A stretch of 64,000 nt of DNA. Origin: Cyathus striatus. Lineage: Eukaryota; Basidiomycota; Agaricomycetes; Agaricales; Nidulariaceae. The stretch's first letter is position 1. Every line of letters starts with the position of its first letter. The notes beneath the pieces were generated by a model. It saw nothing but the letters and a program-made list of their open reading frames with translations, was not told the origin of the DNA and made no database searches. The position numbers and the translations under genes were made by a program. This document shows positions 34,768 through 45,023 of the stretch, piece after piece. The DNA lies in NCBI GenBank assembly GCA_025738555.1, contig JAOVFP010000005.1:6262001-6326000 (forward strand), read 5' to 3'.

Positions 34768-35510
34768 CTACGTGCAACATGAGCCCGGTAATATGAGAGA
34801 AGGCAACAAACGAACTGACAACGGACGCTCAATCTGCAACGACTCGTCGGGGTCTTGATGAGACGGCTTTGAATGAGCCGATTCCCCGACAAGCACTTTG
34901 TTCTTAAGGCGAAGGAGTCGTATCTATGAAGTGTTAGCATTGTCACCTAGCACACGAAAGCCACAGGATTACAGACTTGCTTGTCGTACTCGGCGTTTTC
35001 TTTCTTCAGCTGCTCGAGCTCAAGCTCGAGCCCATCATACTTCTGCTTAAGCTGCCGATTCGTATCACCCTCCCTCATCCACCGTGCTACCGCTTCATCG
35101 CGCTCCTTCTCCTTTCGTTTCTGGCTTTTTCGTTCTTTCGTCGTTAATTGCCTTTTCTTGTTGACTTCTCATCGAAGATGCACGATGTCACTGACTTTCG
35201 AGGCTTGATCCTCTTTTATTCGAACGTCTTCCTCTCGTAGTGTAGAGTTTTCTTTCTTCAATTCGTCGCGGTCATTCAAGACGGGGGCGAGGCTTTCTTC
35301 CAGGCTTTTCGCAGACTCAAATAATCCTTCCTGCCCATCAACATATTTAGAACGGAAGTGTAATGAGGAGCTGTGAATGTACTCACCACCACTCCAGTGT
35401 CAATACTGCTCCCCCTCGACTTTTGCACGACACCACGAATCTCTTTGATAGCGTGCTTCAAACTAACGCAAGATGTATCCTTGTCAATCTTCCCCAACTT
35501 CGACAGTTTC
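34768..35510 (-). pseudogene. Coiled-coil family C, copy 3
   Basis: The exon layout matches copy 2 (last exon 34923-34768; middle exon 35330-34977, 118 codons). The Trp codon after DIVHLR is TGA at 35169-35171. Otherwise the middle exon is open, with a short extra Leu-Glu repeat before QLKKENAEYDKQ (from an expanded GAGCTCGAGCT motif). Confidence 0.6.
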
Positions 35511-35689
35511 TGCCCTCTTCTCAGGTGCGTTCACTTCCTCATCTGAGAAGAAATCCACGAAGAGTTGAACCAGTGTTCCCTTCAGTCGTCGACATGAGTG
35601 GCAAGTATCGCGAAGCGTCGCGTCTCGCTCCATGCGGTTTCTACACCTTCTATGTCCTTTATATATCTTCATGTAAGTAAGCTGTGATA

Positions 35690-35865
35690 GTTCCAGGTTG
35701 TATTGCATACGCACCGCAGGGAAAGAAGAGGAATGGGTTTGTCGTCTTTTCGCGCGAGGAAGAGTTGATACTAGGAGAGAAGAAACATGCATGCTTGACA
35801 TTCGACTTTGACCATACTGATTCAGCGTTCGGGATGATTAGCGTAAGTTATACGCAGCTTAAGCT
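35690..35865 (+). other. Family V conserved exon, copy 2
   Basis: The plus-strand frame reads VPGCIAYVPQGKKRNGFVVF, then SREEELILGEKKHACLTFDF and HTDSAFGMIS, and ends at a good splice donor GTAAGTT. Acceptor-like TGATAG precedes it. The conserved copies at 44228 and 50180 keep the frame. No downstream exon is visible and I do not recognise the protein; probably one exon of a gene left behind when the block rearranged. Confidence 0.4.
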
Positions 35866-37214
35866 TTGAAGCTGCTGGCCAACTTGGGCCAATACGTTAC
35901 TATGAATCATTGCCATTTTACTGCACCTTAGGCAGGGTAGTTCTTGCTTAGTAAGCTTCAGGCCTACCCCGTTCACCTTGCCCACAGCACTCCCCAGCAT
36001 CTCGATCACCCGCGTATGGCTCACCTCGCCCTGGAATGCTGCATATGTCTCGATGCAGGTGGTTCATGAGCTGCATAGGGATCCATCGTAAGCATTGTGC
36101 TGCATCTGCGAAAGCTGCAATTCTGTCTATGCAAGATAAGTTACCGTTCATGTAAGTAATCTCTCATTTATGTCTTTCAGCTTAGCCTGATGCTCTACCA
36201 GCTACGATATCCGCATGTGGCTCATCGCATTATATTGCTTCCTCCTCGTAAGTTCATAGATACAGCTCTCTACGAGCAAATGCTAACATACTCCTTTAGC
36301 CGCTTCAAATTTACAAACCACTTGGCTGGTTAACTATCCCCTATTCAGGTGCCCCATTCTCCCAGGTGCACAGGTGCTACTTCTCCACATTTCCTCGTCT
36401 CTCGCCCCGCTGCAGATGAAGAGTTCGTTCGCCTCAAAATCTTCAAACTTCTCCACCCCGCGTCTCCATCATTCTGCCCGTCCCCCTCGCACTGCTAATG
36501 CCAAACTCTACGACCCCAACACAAACCTATTCCCATTCGCCATACTGCAATGCCTGAGCTGTTGTGAGACGCAATCGGCAGTTCCCATCTCCCCCGCTAT
36601 GCTTCTTTCTCTCCGTCTCTCTCCCAGTCCACTACTTCTCCTTCCAGTGCTTCCCGTGATTCTCATCCCAGAGAACGAAACTGAATGCTTGCCGAGCCAC
36701 AACTGCCCCCCTCCTACCACATCCCCATCCCCAGCAATAACCCCCTCCCTGTCCTGACCGCTCTCCTTATTCAGACACTCTTCTCCCCTCTGCCACCCCT
36801 GCCTCCGCCTCTCCTCCTCCAGGCAGTTATCCAATCCTCCTAGGTGCACAAGTGCTGCTCCTCCTCATCTCCTCGTCCCTCGCCCCACTGCAGACGAAGA
36901 ATTCACTGGCCTCAAAATCTCAAACTCATCCACCTCGCGACCCTACCATTCTGCTCGTCCCCCTCGGACTGCCAATGCCCAGCTCCTCTCCTACTCTACT
37001 CCCTTCCTTTTATTCTGCCAATCCCTCTTCTCCCTTTTCCCTCCCCTTTCTCCTTCCCTGCTTCCCCTCCAGTGCTCCCCCAATCATGATTCCCTTCCCC
37101 TTCTTCTTTCCCTTCTCGCCTTTCCACTCACTCTCCACGCAGAACCCGTGCATGTCTCCCTCAAGTGTAGATCGCCTGCTGTGGGTGATATCAGCCACTA
37201 GTTCCAGTATTATA
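35866..37214. other. Duplicated non-coding stretch with pyrimidine-rich tracts
   Basis: It matches 50345-51650 with small indels. Around 36590-37140 it is strongly CT-rich, giving long Pro/Ser/Leu frames in several phases that differ between the two copies. I see no convincing gene; part may be the promoter and early exons of the hydrolase that follows. Confidence 0.4.
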
Positions 37215-38393
37215 TGATTACGACATACCTTACGGCGACGTGGAGCTAAAGACACCAGATGGCTTCATTCTTCGTTGTTACCTCTTAACACAGAGGAAGA
37301 GATTGGAGTTCGACCACCCCGAGGCCGCAAGTTTGCCGGGTGAGGAGAACGAGACAGACGAGGAGATATGCAATACATTTCCGTGTAACATGTTAGTCGG
37401 TCTAACTACTCCGGAACACGACAGTTCATGTCTAAGCGTCGTACAGTGATAATATTCCACGGAAATGGGGGAAATCATGGTCACCGTATTTCTCTTGCGC
37501 GAGTCTTTTTCATGAAAATGAGATGTAATGTGTTCATGCTGTCATATCAAGGGTATGCTCCTCTGCCGCATCTAGTACTGCCCTTCCTGACAGTTCCTTA
37601 GTTACGGATAATCCGAGGGCTCACGTTCAGAAAAGGGCATGAACACCAGCTTGATCACTGTGTTGTTATACCGACGTGTCTTCTCGTAGGCCTGCGCATT
37701 GATGCTCAAGCTGCACTGGGTTACATCACATCTGATCCCTACCTCCCAAAACACCTATTGTATGTATATTGTACTTCTCCTGTTGTCAGAGTGAAACCTT
37801 TTTCATTTGTAGATCCTCTTTGGGCAGTCTGTTGGCGCAGTCGCTATCGACCTTGCAAGTCGAAATCCTTCCAAAGTCAGTTAATCACTCTTTTATGATG
37901 TCTACAGTACCAACATTTACTTGCGTTCAGATTTCAGCTTTGATTCTCGAAAACATGTTCACTTCCCTCCCCGAAGTCGTACCTCACGCTCTCCCCCTCC
38001 TTGGCCCGTTTTCTTTCCTGTCACCAGAAATGGGACTCAATTGACAAGATCCTTCTTATTCCAGCAACAACTCCTGTCCTAATGCTCAGTGGAGCTGCGG
38101 ATGAGCTCATTCCGAAGGGTCATATGCGCTCCCTATGGGAAGCTGTCGCAAAACGCGGAGAGAAAAAGACCACTGGCGGAAGCGACTATAAAACTGGTCT
38201 TGAGAGGGCGAAGTTCATGGAGTTTGAGAATGGTGGTCATAGTACGAATCGTTTTTCTTTCTTTAAACAATTGTTGATAAACGCTTCGCAGATGATACTT
38301 GCGTACAGATGGGCTACTGGACCACCGTCGCCGAATTCGTAGCTAGCTTCGGCACACCTTCGTCTTCCATGCAGAAATTGGGATCTTCAAACT
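37215..38393 (+). pseudogene. BEM46/ABHD13-like alpha/beta hydrolase pseudogene
   Basis: Readable exons encode YDYDIPYGDVELKTPDGF, FHGNGGNHGHRISLARVFF (oxyanion-hole HGNGG), LRIDAQAALGYITSDPYLP, the nucleophile elbow FGQSVGAVAIDLASRNPSK, ALILENMFTSLPEVVPHALP, the acid segment LMLSGAADELIP and the His segment MEFENGGH followed by an intron and DTCVQMGYWTTVAEFVASFG. This is the order of BEM46-type membrane-associated serine hydrolases. A 2-base loss near 38015 shifts the frame between GPFSFL and HQKWDS, a residue is missing after QSVG, and an expected N-terminal membrane anchor is not clear. A shorter second copy lies at 51650-52100. Confidence 0.7.
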
Positions 38394-38579
38394 AGATGCT
38401 CCGAAGTTCATGCTTTACAGCCAGCGATCTATTAATTTTTGACTCGTTTTATAATAGGTGTCACTGTACAAGGCAAGTCTGACTATTAGCTCCAGCCTCC
38501 AGGGATGCGGCTCTCTCTGCAATTGACACTGGCACCACCCTTGTTGGTGGGAGACTGGATTGTATTCTCGCCCTCATTT

Positions 38580-38810
38580 ATAATGGAGTCTCCCAATATT
38601 ACTTCTTCGCCTGCCCTCTCATTAGGCTCGCTCAATCCCAGACACCCCGACCAAACGTCGAGATCCAGAAGCAGCACGAAACTTGCAGATGATGTAACCA
38701 GCCTAACGTCTTTTAATCCATTCTCTGAAGAGGATGAGAACGACCAAACATCATATACCTTAGTCACGTCCTTATTTTCTAGAATGAAAAATACTTGCTC
38801 TGCGTGTATT
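38580..38810 (+). pseudogene. FAB1: N-terminal fragment of a FAB1-type phosphatidylinositol-3-phosphate 5-kinase
   Basis: The frame MESPNITSSPALSLGSLNP leads to LTSFNPFSEEDENDQTSYTL and VTSLFSRMKNT, which resembles the beginning of fungal FAB1 proteins, upstream of the FYVE zinc finger. It then runs into the LPMO upstream repeat and stops at 38813. Assignment is from memory of the family and is strengthened by a second FAB1-like fragment at 52110-52700 in the sister duplication block. Confidence 0.45.
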
Positions 38811-38910
38811 TGAAAAATTACGAATGCAACTAACCAGAACATTTCGCATCTTACCACTGAAACTCCTGGGAAGACCCTAGAGGGAAGGATTTGAATTTCA
38901 GTCTTGGGAT

Positions 38911-40419
38911 AACCGTGCTAAGACCACGCTGTCGTACAACGGCATCTACACATCTGACTGGCCTGATGGTTCTACCTACCCCGAGGACTACGTGCGTCCC
39001 CCTTCCCTTCTACTTGATTCACCCCCGCCTTGAATTCTAATCGGACAATTGTAGAACGTCCCATCATGCATTATACCACCTAACGGTGAGTTAACCCTTT
39101 CCCAAATTCCACTATACACCGTATTCACGTACACATTACCAGTGCACACGCAGAACCAGTCCATGGCAGCCGGAACTGCATTCGCCATCTCCTACGTTGT
39201 ACGTCCTACATTTGTCTTAGAATCTGCGCCCGTGCTGATGTTGTTTCCAGTCTGACATTAAGCAAGTAACACCCGATAATCTTGCAGTCTTCAGTGTTCG
39301 TTACCAGTATGTCTTTTTCTTAATTCCGCGATCTAGAACTGAAAAATCCAAAGCACACCATGGAAACGCGTAACATCGTATTCCGTTCCAGCAGCAATGC
39401 CCGCATGCCCCGACGGAGGATGTATCTGTGCCGTACGTCCCCCTTCCCTCCCCCCCTCCCCCCATCCCACTAACCACCTTAAACACAGTGGGGATGGGTC
39501 CCAAACGGGTGTGGCCAACCAAACATGTACCACCAAGCCTTCAAATGCAAAGTAACAGGCGCAACACCCACAACCCCCGTCGCATCGCCTCAACCTCCGG
39601 TATGGAGCGAAGACGACCCAAGTAAATGCGTAACTGGGGCCAAGCAGATGATTTATTGGAATCAGCTGGATGAAAATAATATTGAGGTTGATGGGTATGA
39701 TTTGAGTGGGGAGTTTAAGAGTCCGGTGTATAATTCAAAGTGTGGGTTTGCGGATGGTGCGCAGAATGATATTTTTGGGAGTGGGTCGAGTAGTGGGTCT
39801 TCGGGTAGTAGGACTTCGAGCAGTGAATCCTCTGCCTCATCTGCCTCTGCCTCTCCTGCCTCTTCGTCAAGCAGTGGATCTTCGAGTAGTGGATCATCTG
39901 GCAGCGATTCTTCCAACACCTCAGGAAGCTCGAGTCCCAGCTCTGCCTCCCCTGCCTCTGCCTCCTCTTCCAGCTCCTCTTCCGACTATAGCGCAATAGT
40001 GGCAGTAGCAGCAGCAGCAAATGACCCTCCCAGCTCATCTACCACCTCTTCCCCCACTGGTTCATCCAGCTCCAACTCCAATTCCAATAATCTCAACCCT
40101 GGCTCAAGTTCTTGCTCCAGCCCCTCCGCATCGTCTCCTTCAACTTCCTCTGCTTCTTCAACACCCTCTACCTCATCCACCCCAACTTCGTCCACTTTAT
40201 CTACCTCATCCTCTACCTCCGTCTCAGCTACATCAAGCAAAGCAGCGCACCGCAATGCAAGCACCAACACCGCCAGCGCCGTCGTCGATCCCCGTGCCCG
40301 AGCCTGAACCTGATCCCGTCCCTGCTCCTGCTCCGGAGCCAGTGGCAATTTCCCCCCCTCAGAACCTCGTATCTAGGATGAGGCAGTACCACAGGAGAGC
40401 AGCTTCTCACTCTTGGTAG
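38911..40419 (+). pseudogene. AA14-like LPMO copy III, 5'-truncated and frameshifted
   Basis: It begins at the same exon-5 point as copy I (CTTGGGAT joined to AACCGTGC), so the deletion predates the duplication. Exons 5-10 are recognisable; the last exon starts at 39489. A one-base change near 40236-40250 shifts the Ser-rich tail, and the frame ends at 40307 after VVDPRARA, whereas the other copies continue to the end matching 40419. It has no signal peptide and no N-terminal His. Confidence 0.8.
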
Positions 40420-40940
40420 ATTCCCCCTCCCAGTTCGCAGCTCATTAATCCCGGCCAGACTGGGGTTGATCGTGCCGTGCATGTATTTATTGGGCATGGG
40501 GAGCTAGATTCTATTACCTCCTGCCTTTCCTCTAGGTTATCATGGCGCCATGCGCTTCCTACTTATCATCTCTCTGCTGAATTCGTCATAGCTCGCATCT
40601 TGACGATGTCAGAGGCTGCGCCTCTGTATACCCCTCCCTCCCTTTTACCTTACCACCTCCCGTGGTATTTCCTAGATGCTTTATTATCCTAGATCCCGTT
40701 TTTCTCTTGACTTGAAGGTGTCTATCCGTGGATCGGATCGGGTTGTGCTGTATTGTACTTAACTAGGCTAGTTAGGATACTTACTGATACCTTTCTTGTT
40801 GTTGTGCATCTATTGGATAGGTGATGTAGTTAATGGTTGTTGGTTCTTTTTTGGTGTGATTTGTGAGGATGCATATATATAAACTTGGTGGTATCCAGCG
40901 TCCATCCATTCGAATAAGAAATAGAAATAGATTCCTGAAG
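40420..40940. other. Region between LPMO copy III and family H copy IV
   Basis: This is the third copy of the flank at 6046-6577. No gene is seen. Confidence 0.45.
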
Positions 40941-41982
40941 TTACAATACATCACCCTCCCTTGCAATCCCACCCAAAAAATCCAGTGTCCGATGGAAAAG
41001 CTCATCAAAATCGCCAAGGAGGCCCCAACGATCAAGCAGCGTCGCTATATCCTCCTCTTCCAGTCCTAGCACACCATCTATCCCATTCGCACGTCTCCCA
41101 CTCCGACTCATAGACACACGCTCTTCTTCCAGCCACACCTCAAGCACCTCTTCCCCACCCACTATAATACTGCGCAGACGCGCTATATCAGTCTGCGTAA
41201 GTGGTGTAGACTTGGATGTGGCGTCCAGGACGAGGTCGACTCCGGCGCCTTCATCCGGGTCCCATATTTGACGTTGGAGAACTGCGAGCCAGGCTTGGTC
41301 CAGGTCGTCTAGGAAGTCAATAAGTTCTGTCAGAGTTGAGCGGGGGTCTGCCCCTGTGGCTGCTGGCGTGTTCCCGTTTGGCGTTGTCGAGTCTGGGGAG
41401 GTGTCCATTGTGTCTTCGGTGTGGTCTTCTGGGGCAGTTAGGAAGGGTGTGAGAGGGTATCCGCATACTGCTCCGACGACGTCGCCTGTTAGTCGGAGCA
41501 TGTATGTTGTACAGAGGCATGTACTGGGATCCACGGGGGGAATTTGGAGGATGAAGGAAAGGAGGTGTCGGGCGGCTGAGAGGTAGGCGTGTAGTGTTTT
41601 AACTGAGGACGTTGGTTGTGATCTAGCATTTTACAGCAATACAGAACCGACAATCCCTATACATAGATTCTCTTCAGTCCCGTAAGAGAATGAGATAACA
41701 AGCAGACATACGTACGTCATAATATCAAGAAATACCATATAAAAGGGAGAATCAATATGACAATATTAAAACATACGTGAAAGCCATGAAAGATCATCTA
41801 CTCGAAAGGAGTACAAACCGCTTCTTATATGCCCTCGTCAGTTCCAGGAACTTTTCGTCTAGGTACGTTGTGAGTCGACGTTCTTGCGCCGACGTGAGCG
41901 GTCGTGTTCGGAGGGGTTTCTTGGGTGCTGAGCCATTGGTTTCGATAGGAGGTTCAAGAGAACGAGGTATCTCTGGGGCCAT
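40941..41982 (-). CDS. Family H conserved protein, copy IV
   Basis: Exon 1 from ATG 41982 (MAPEIPRSLEP) and the last exon (about 41600 to 40941, with DFLDDLDQAWLAVLQRQIWD) are both open and well conserved. The putative middle-exon donor is changed from GTGGT to GCTGT near 41636, so splicing may be altered or use a GC donor. It may be functional or a very young pseudogene. Confidence 0.45.
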
Positions 41983-42079
41983 TGTAAGTTTGCAGATAGA
42001 TTTGTCGTCGTCGTCGTTGTTGTCGGTGTGGAGAAGTAGGTCTCTAAGCGAACTTTGTACATGTATCCCAACACCTTCC

Positions 42080-42324
42080 ACACACACGTGATCTAACCTA
42101 TGAAAACCCGACCCACATTTTCACCTTTCTCCACCGTCGATGCAGCAGTCGTGTTGCACTCTGTGGCTGTCTTCCACGACCTTCGGAGTAACGGAGCGAT
42201 GGGAGAGCGAACCCGTGCGTATCCATCCCGGTCTCGGCTGGGATGGGTATTGCGTGTCTTGGAAGAGGGAGTCTTTGGATTCTTTGGTTGTGCGGAATTT
42301 TTTTTACTGACAGCCATTCTCTGA
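42080..42324. other. Two-strand conserved region, copy 4
   Basis: The CACGTG box at 42086 is kept, but the TATA word is weakened to TATGAAAA. Both the plus-strand 56-residue frame (from about 42140) and the minus-strand frame (MAVSKKNSAQPKNPKTPSSK, from 42317) are open. Confidence 0.35.
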
Positions 42325-42959
42325 AGGGATGTACAATTTATGTGTTTTTATGAATGTATATTGTTTCGCGCTTTTTCTCGTTGAAGGAACAAGAAATTGA
42401 GATCCTATGGAACCGGAAAATCAGTTGTTGACGTCGAATGTTGAAATTCAACTTTACTAATACTGGGCAGGATATAGCCTAATGTTGACTGGCAGAAATC
42501 CCAAATGTCATCAGTACCAGCCAGGTCGCTGTTGCGGTCGCCATTTGAGCAAAAGAAACAGAGATGAGGAGTAGTATCTACAGGTCTGATATCATGAAGA
42601 CGAAGATCAGAACACGTTAATATGGCCTCGTTCTGGGTTTGAATGCGGCCTAAGCAGTGATTTTAGAGGACATCACCCATGGGGGAGAGGATTTGCGTGG
42701 TCACAAGCAATATCAAGAACAGCGATCTGTGTTGCAGAAAACGACCAGGTACAAAGACACGACAGAAACACACCCCAAGAATGATACATAACGATACATT
42801 GAGTTCCAATTGTTCGAGGGTATAATATAAGTTGGGGGTATCTTCCACAGCCTTCCCCGGTCCGTTAGTGAATCAACCAATGCACCAGGATTATCAACAG
42901 CTCACCACAACACCAACTCATACTACGAGACCTTTCTCTTTGACGGCCTGACCGTTCTG
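42325..42959. other. Duplicated spacer before the solo LTR
   Basis: It matches 7942-8750 with a deletion near 42450. No gene is seen. Confidence 0.4.
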
Positions 42960-43332
42960 TTTTCTGTTGATATGAAACGGACCTAACGTCCGTATCACCG
43001 TAAATGCGTGAACATGCATTCCCCTTTTTCCTTTAATCTACCCATTCATCCCATTCTCCCTTTACATACATTTCTCTTTATACCATTATACTATGGCCAC
43101 TCGTATTTACATATATATACGTACCCTTAGACATAGATACACCTCAGTCGTTATATCGCACTATAACACTGAGGTGAGACTTTAGATTACTTTCTATTCA
43201 TAGCACATACTAACACTACATGTAGTTTATCATTAACCACTACGTGTACAGGTACAGAGTCGTTATATCGCACTATAACACTGAGTTTATCATTAACCAC
43301 TACGTGTACAGGATATTCCTTTCTACATTTTC
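42960..43332. mobile_element. Solo LTR, probably Copia-type, 5-bp target duplication
   Basis: The insert 42965-43327 (363 bp) begins TGTTGATATGAAACGGACC and ends TTTCTACA, flanked on both sides by TTTTC (42960-42964, 43328-43332). The other coiled-coil blocks lack it (compare 8735-8755). TGTTG starts are usual in Copia LTRs. Inside, CGTTATATCGCACTATAACA and TTTATCATTAACCACTACG each occur twice, a short internal duplication. It is the product of LTR-LTR recombination. Confidence 0.8.
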
Positions 43333-43368
43333 CATGTCTTGTAGCGACCTCCTCGAAGTAGTATTTTC

Positions 43369-44060
43369 CTACTTGAAACGTGAGCCCGGTAACATGAGAA
43401 AAGCCAACAAACGAACCGACAACGGAGACTCTATCTGCAACGGCTCGTCCAGGTCCTGATGAGAAGGCTTTGAATGAGCCGACTTCTTGAAAAGCACTTT
43501 GTTCTTGAGGCGAAGGAGTCGTATCTATGAAGTGTTAGCATTGTCACCTAGCGCACGAAAGCCACAGGATTACAGACCTGGTTGTCGCATTCGGCATTCT
43601 CTTCCTTCAGCTTCTCGAGCCCTTCGTACTTCTACTTGAGCTGCCGATTCGTATCACCCTCCCTCATCCACCGTGCCACCACTTCATCGCGTTCCTTCTC
43701 CTTTCGCTTCGGGCTTTCTCGTTCTTTCGCCGCTAATTGCTATTTCTTGTCGACTTCTCATCGAAAATGCACAATGTCATCGACTTTCGCGGCTAGATCC
43801 TCTTTCATTCGAATGCCCTCCTCTCGTTGGTGGGGTTTTATGTCCTCAATTCGTCGCAGTCATTCAAGACGGGGGTGAGGCGTTCTTCCAGGCTTTTTGC
43901 AGACTCAAGTAATCCTTCCTGCCCATCGACATGTTGAGAACTAAAGCTTAAAGAGAGACTATGAACGTACTCATCACCACTCCAGTGTCAATACTGCTCC
44001 CCCTCGACCTTTGCACGACACCACGAATCTCTTCGACAGTTTCCGCCCTCTTCTCAGGTG
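43369..44060 (-). pseudogene. Coiled-coil family C, copy 4
   Basis: The last exon ends at TAG 43369-43371. The conserved Trp codon is TGA at 43758-43760, and the segment matching NSTLREEDVR is altered near 43830-43850. The N-terminal exon is shortened by a deletion near 44035. Confidence 0.6.
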
Positions 44061-44227
44061 CGTTCACTTCCTCATCTGAGAAGAAATCTACGAAGAGTTG
44101 AATCGGTCTTCCCTTCAGTCGTCAACATGAGTAGCAAGTATCGCGAAGCCTCGGGTCTCGTTCCATGCAGTTTCTACACATTCCATGTCCTTTATATATC
44201 TTCATGTGAGCAAGCTGTGATAATTCC

Positions 44228-44392
44228 AGGTTGTATTGCGTACGTACCGCAGGGAAAGAAGAGGAATGGGTTTGTCGTCTTTTCGCGTGAGGAAGAGGTG
44301 ATACTAGGAGAGAAGAAACTCATGCATGCTTGACATTCGACTTTGACCATACGGATTCAACGTTCAGGATGATTAGCATGAGTCATACGTAG
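44228..44392 (+). other. Family V conserved exon, copy 3
   Basis: CIAYVPQGKKRNGFVVFSRE is intact, but after GEKKLMHA a stop replaces the CLTFDFDHTDS segment because of a short insertion near 44320. Confidence 0.4.
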
Positions 44393-44429
44393 CTCAAGCT
44401 TGAAGCTTTGAAGCTTCAACGTTCAATGA

Positions 44430-45023
44430 CAGTCCAACGGCCGACTTGGGGGCAACCGATAGTGCTGCCGTAGTAAAGTGGCACTGAAGCAAAATTTTAC
44501 ATCACCGTGAATCACTGCCACTTTACTGCACACAGCGCAGTACTGTGTAGTTGCTGTGACTGCACTGCAAGATTTTCAGGATCTGTCACACTACACATTA
44601 TGTCGCAGTCCCTGTGAAGTCCCCCGTGTTGGATTTTAAAGCACTTGTTCACTTCCGCTAGCCAGCGCTCTAGAGCGCTTCATCCGTCCCTTGACAGGAT
44701 CCTACTATTTCCTAAAGCAGTAGTTTAAAGAGTGCGCCTTGTGAGCGCCCGTCACATCACAGTGCTTCACCTTACTTCACATTATTTCACAGTGACATGA
44801 AATTTCACCTCACAGCGACTTTACTGCACTCTGCGACAGCACTAGCACTACACCTGATTAACAGCATGATCTTGAAAGACTCAAAAGTATCACTCACTGG
44901 CGCTCAACTGGTGCTCTATATAAACGGATTGCTGCATTACTAGTACTATATCAGTCTCCGTCAACCTCCCAGACCCAGTTTCTCTCAAAAAATCTCCCAG
45001 GCTTCTCCCAGGCCTATCGCAAC
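44430..45023 (+). promoter_or_regulatory. Upstream region of TPR-CHAT 2
   Basis: It is the same as the region before copy 1. The hairpin arms (44467-44481 region) have one mismatch. TTCAC words are more numerous than in copy 1 (44740-44830). The TATA box TATATAAA is at 44917-44924, 100 nt before the ATG. Confidence 0.5.

Noticed and set aside
34644..34946. Arg-rich minus ORF after the coiled-coil exon (also 49115-49429)
   Set aside because: The frame differs from that set by the splice junctions of the coiled-coil gene, whose true last exon ends at a conserved TAG.
36370..37217. Pro/Ser/Leu-rich frames suggesting secreted proteins
   Set aside because: They come from a CT-rich tract open in several frames at once, and the second copy at 50950-51600 does not preserve the same frame ends.
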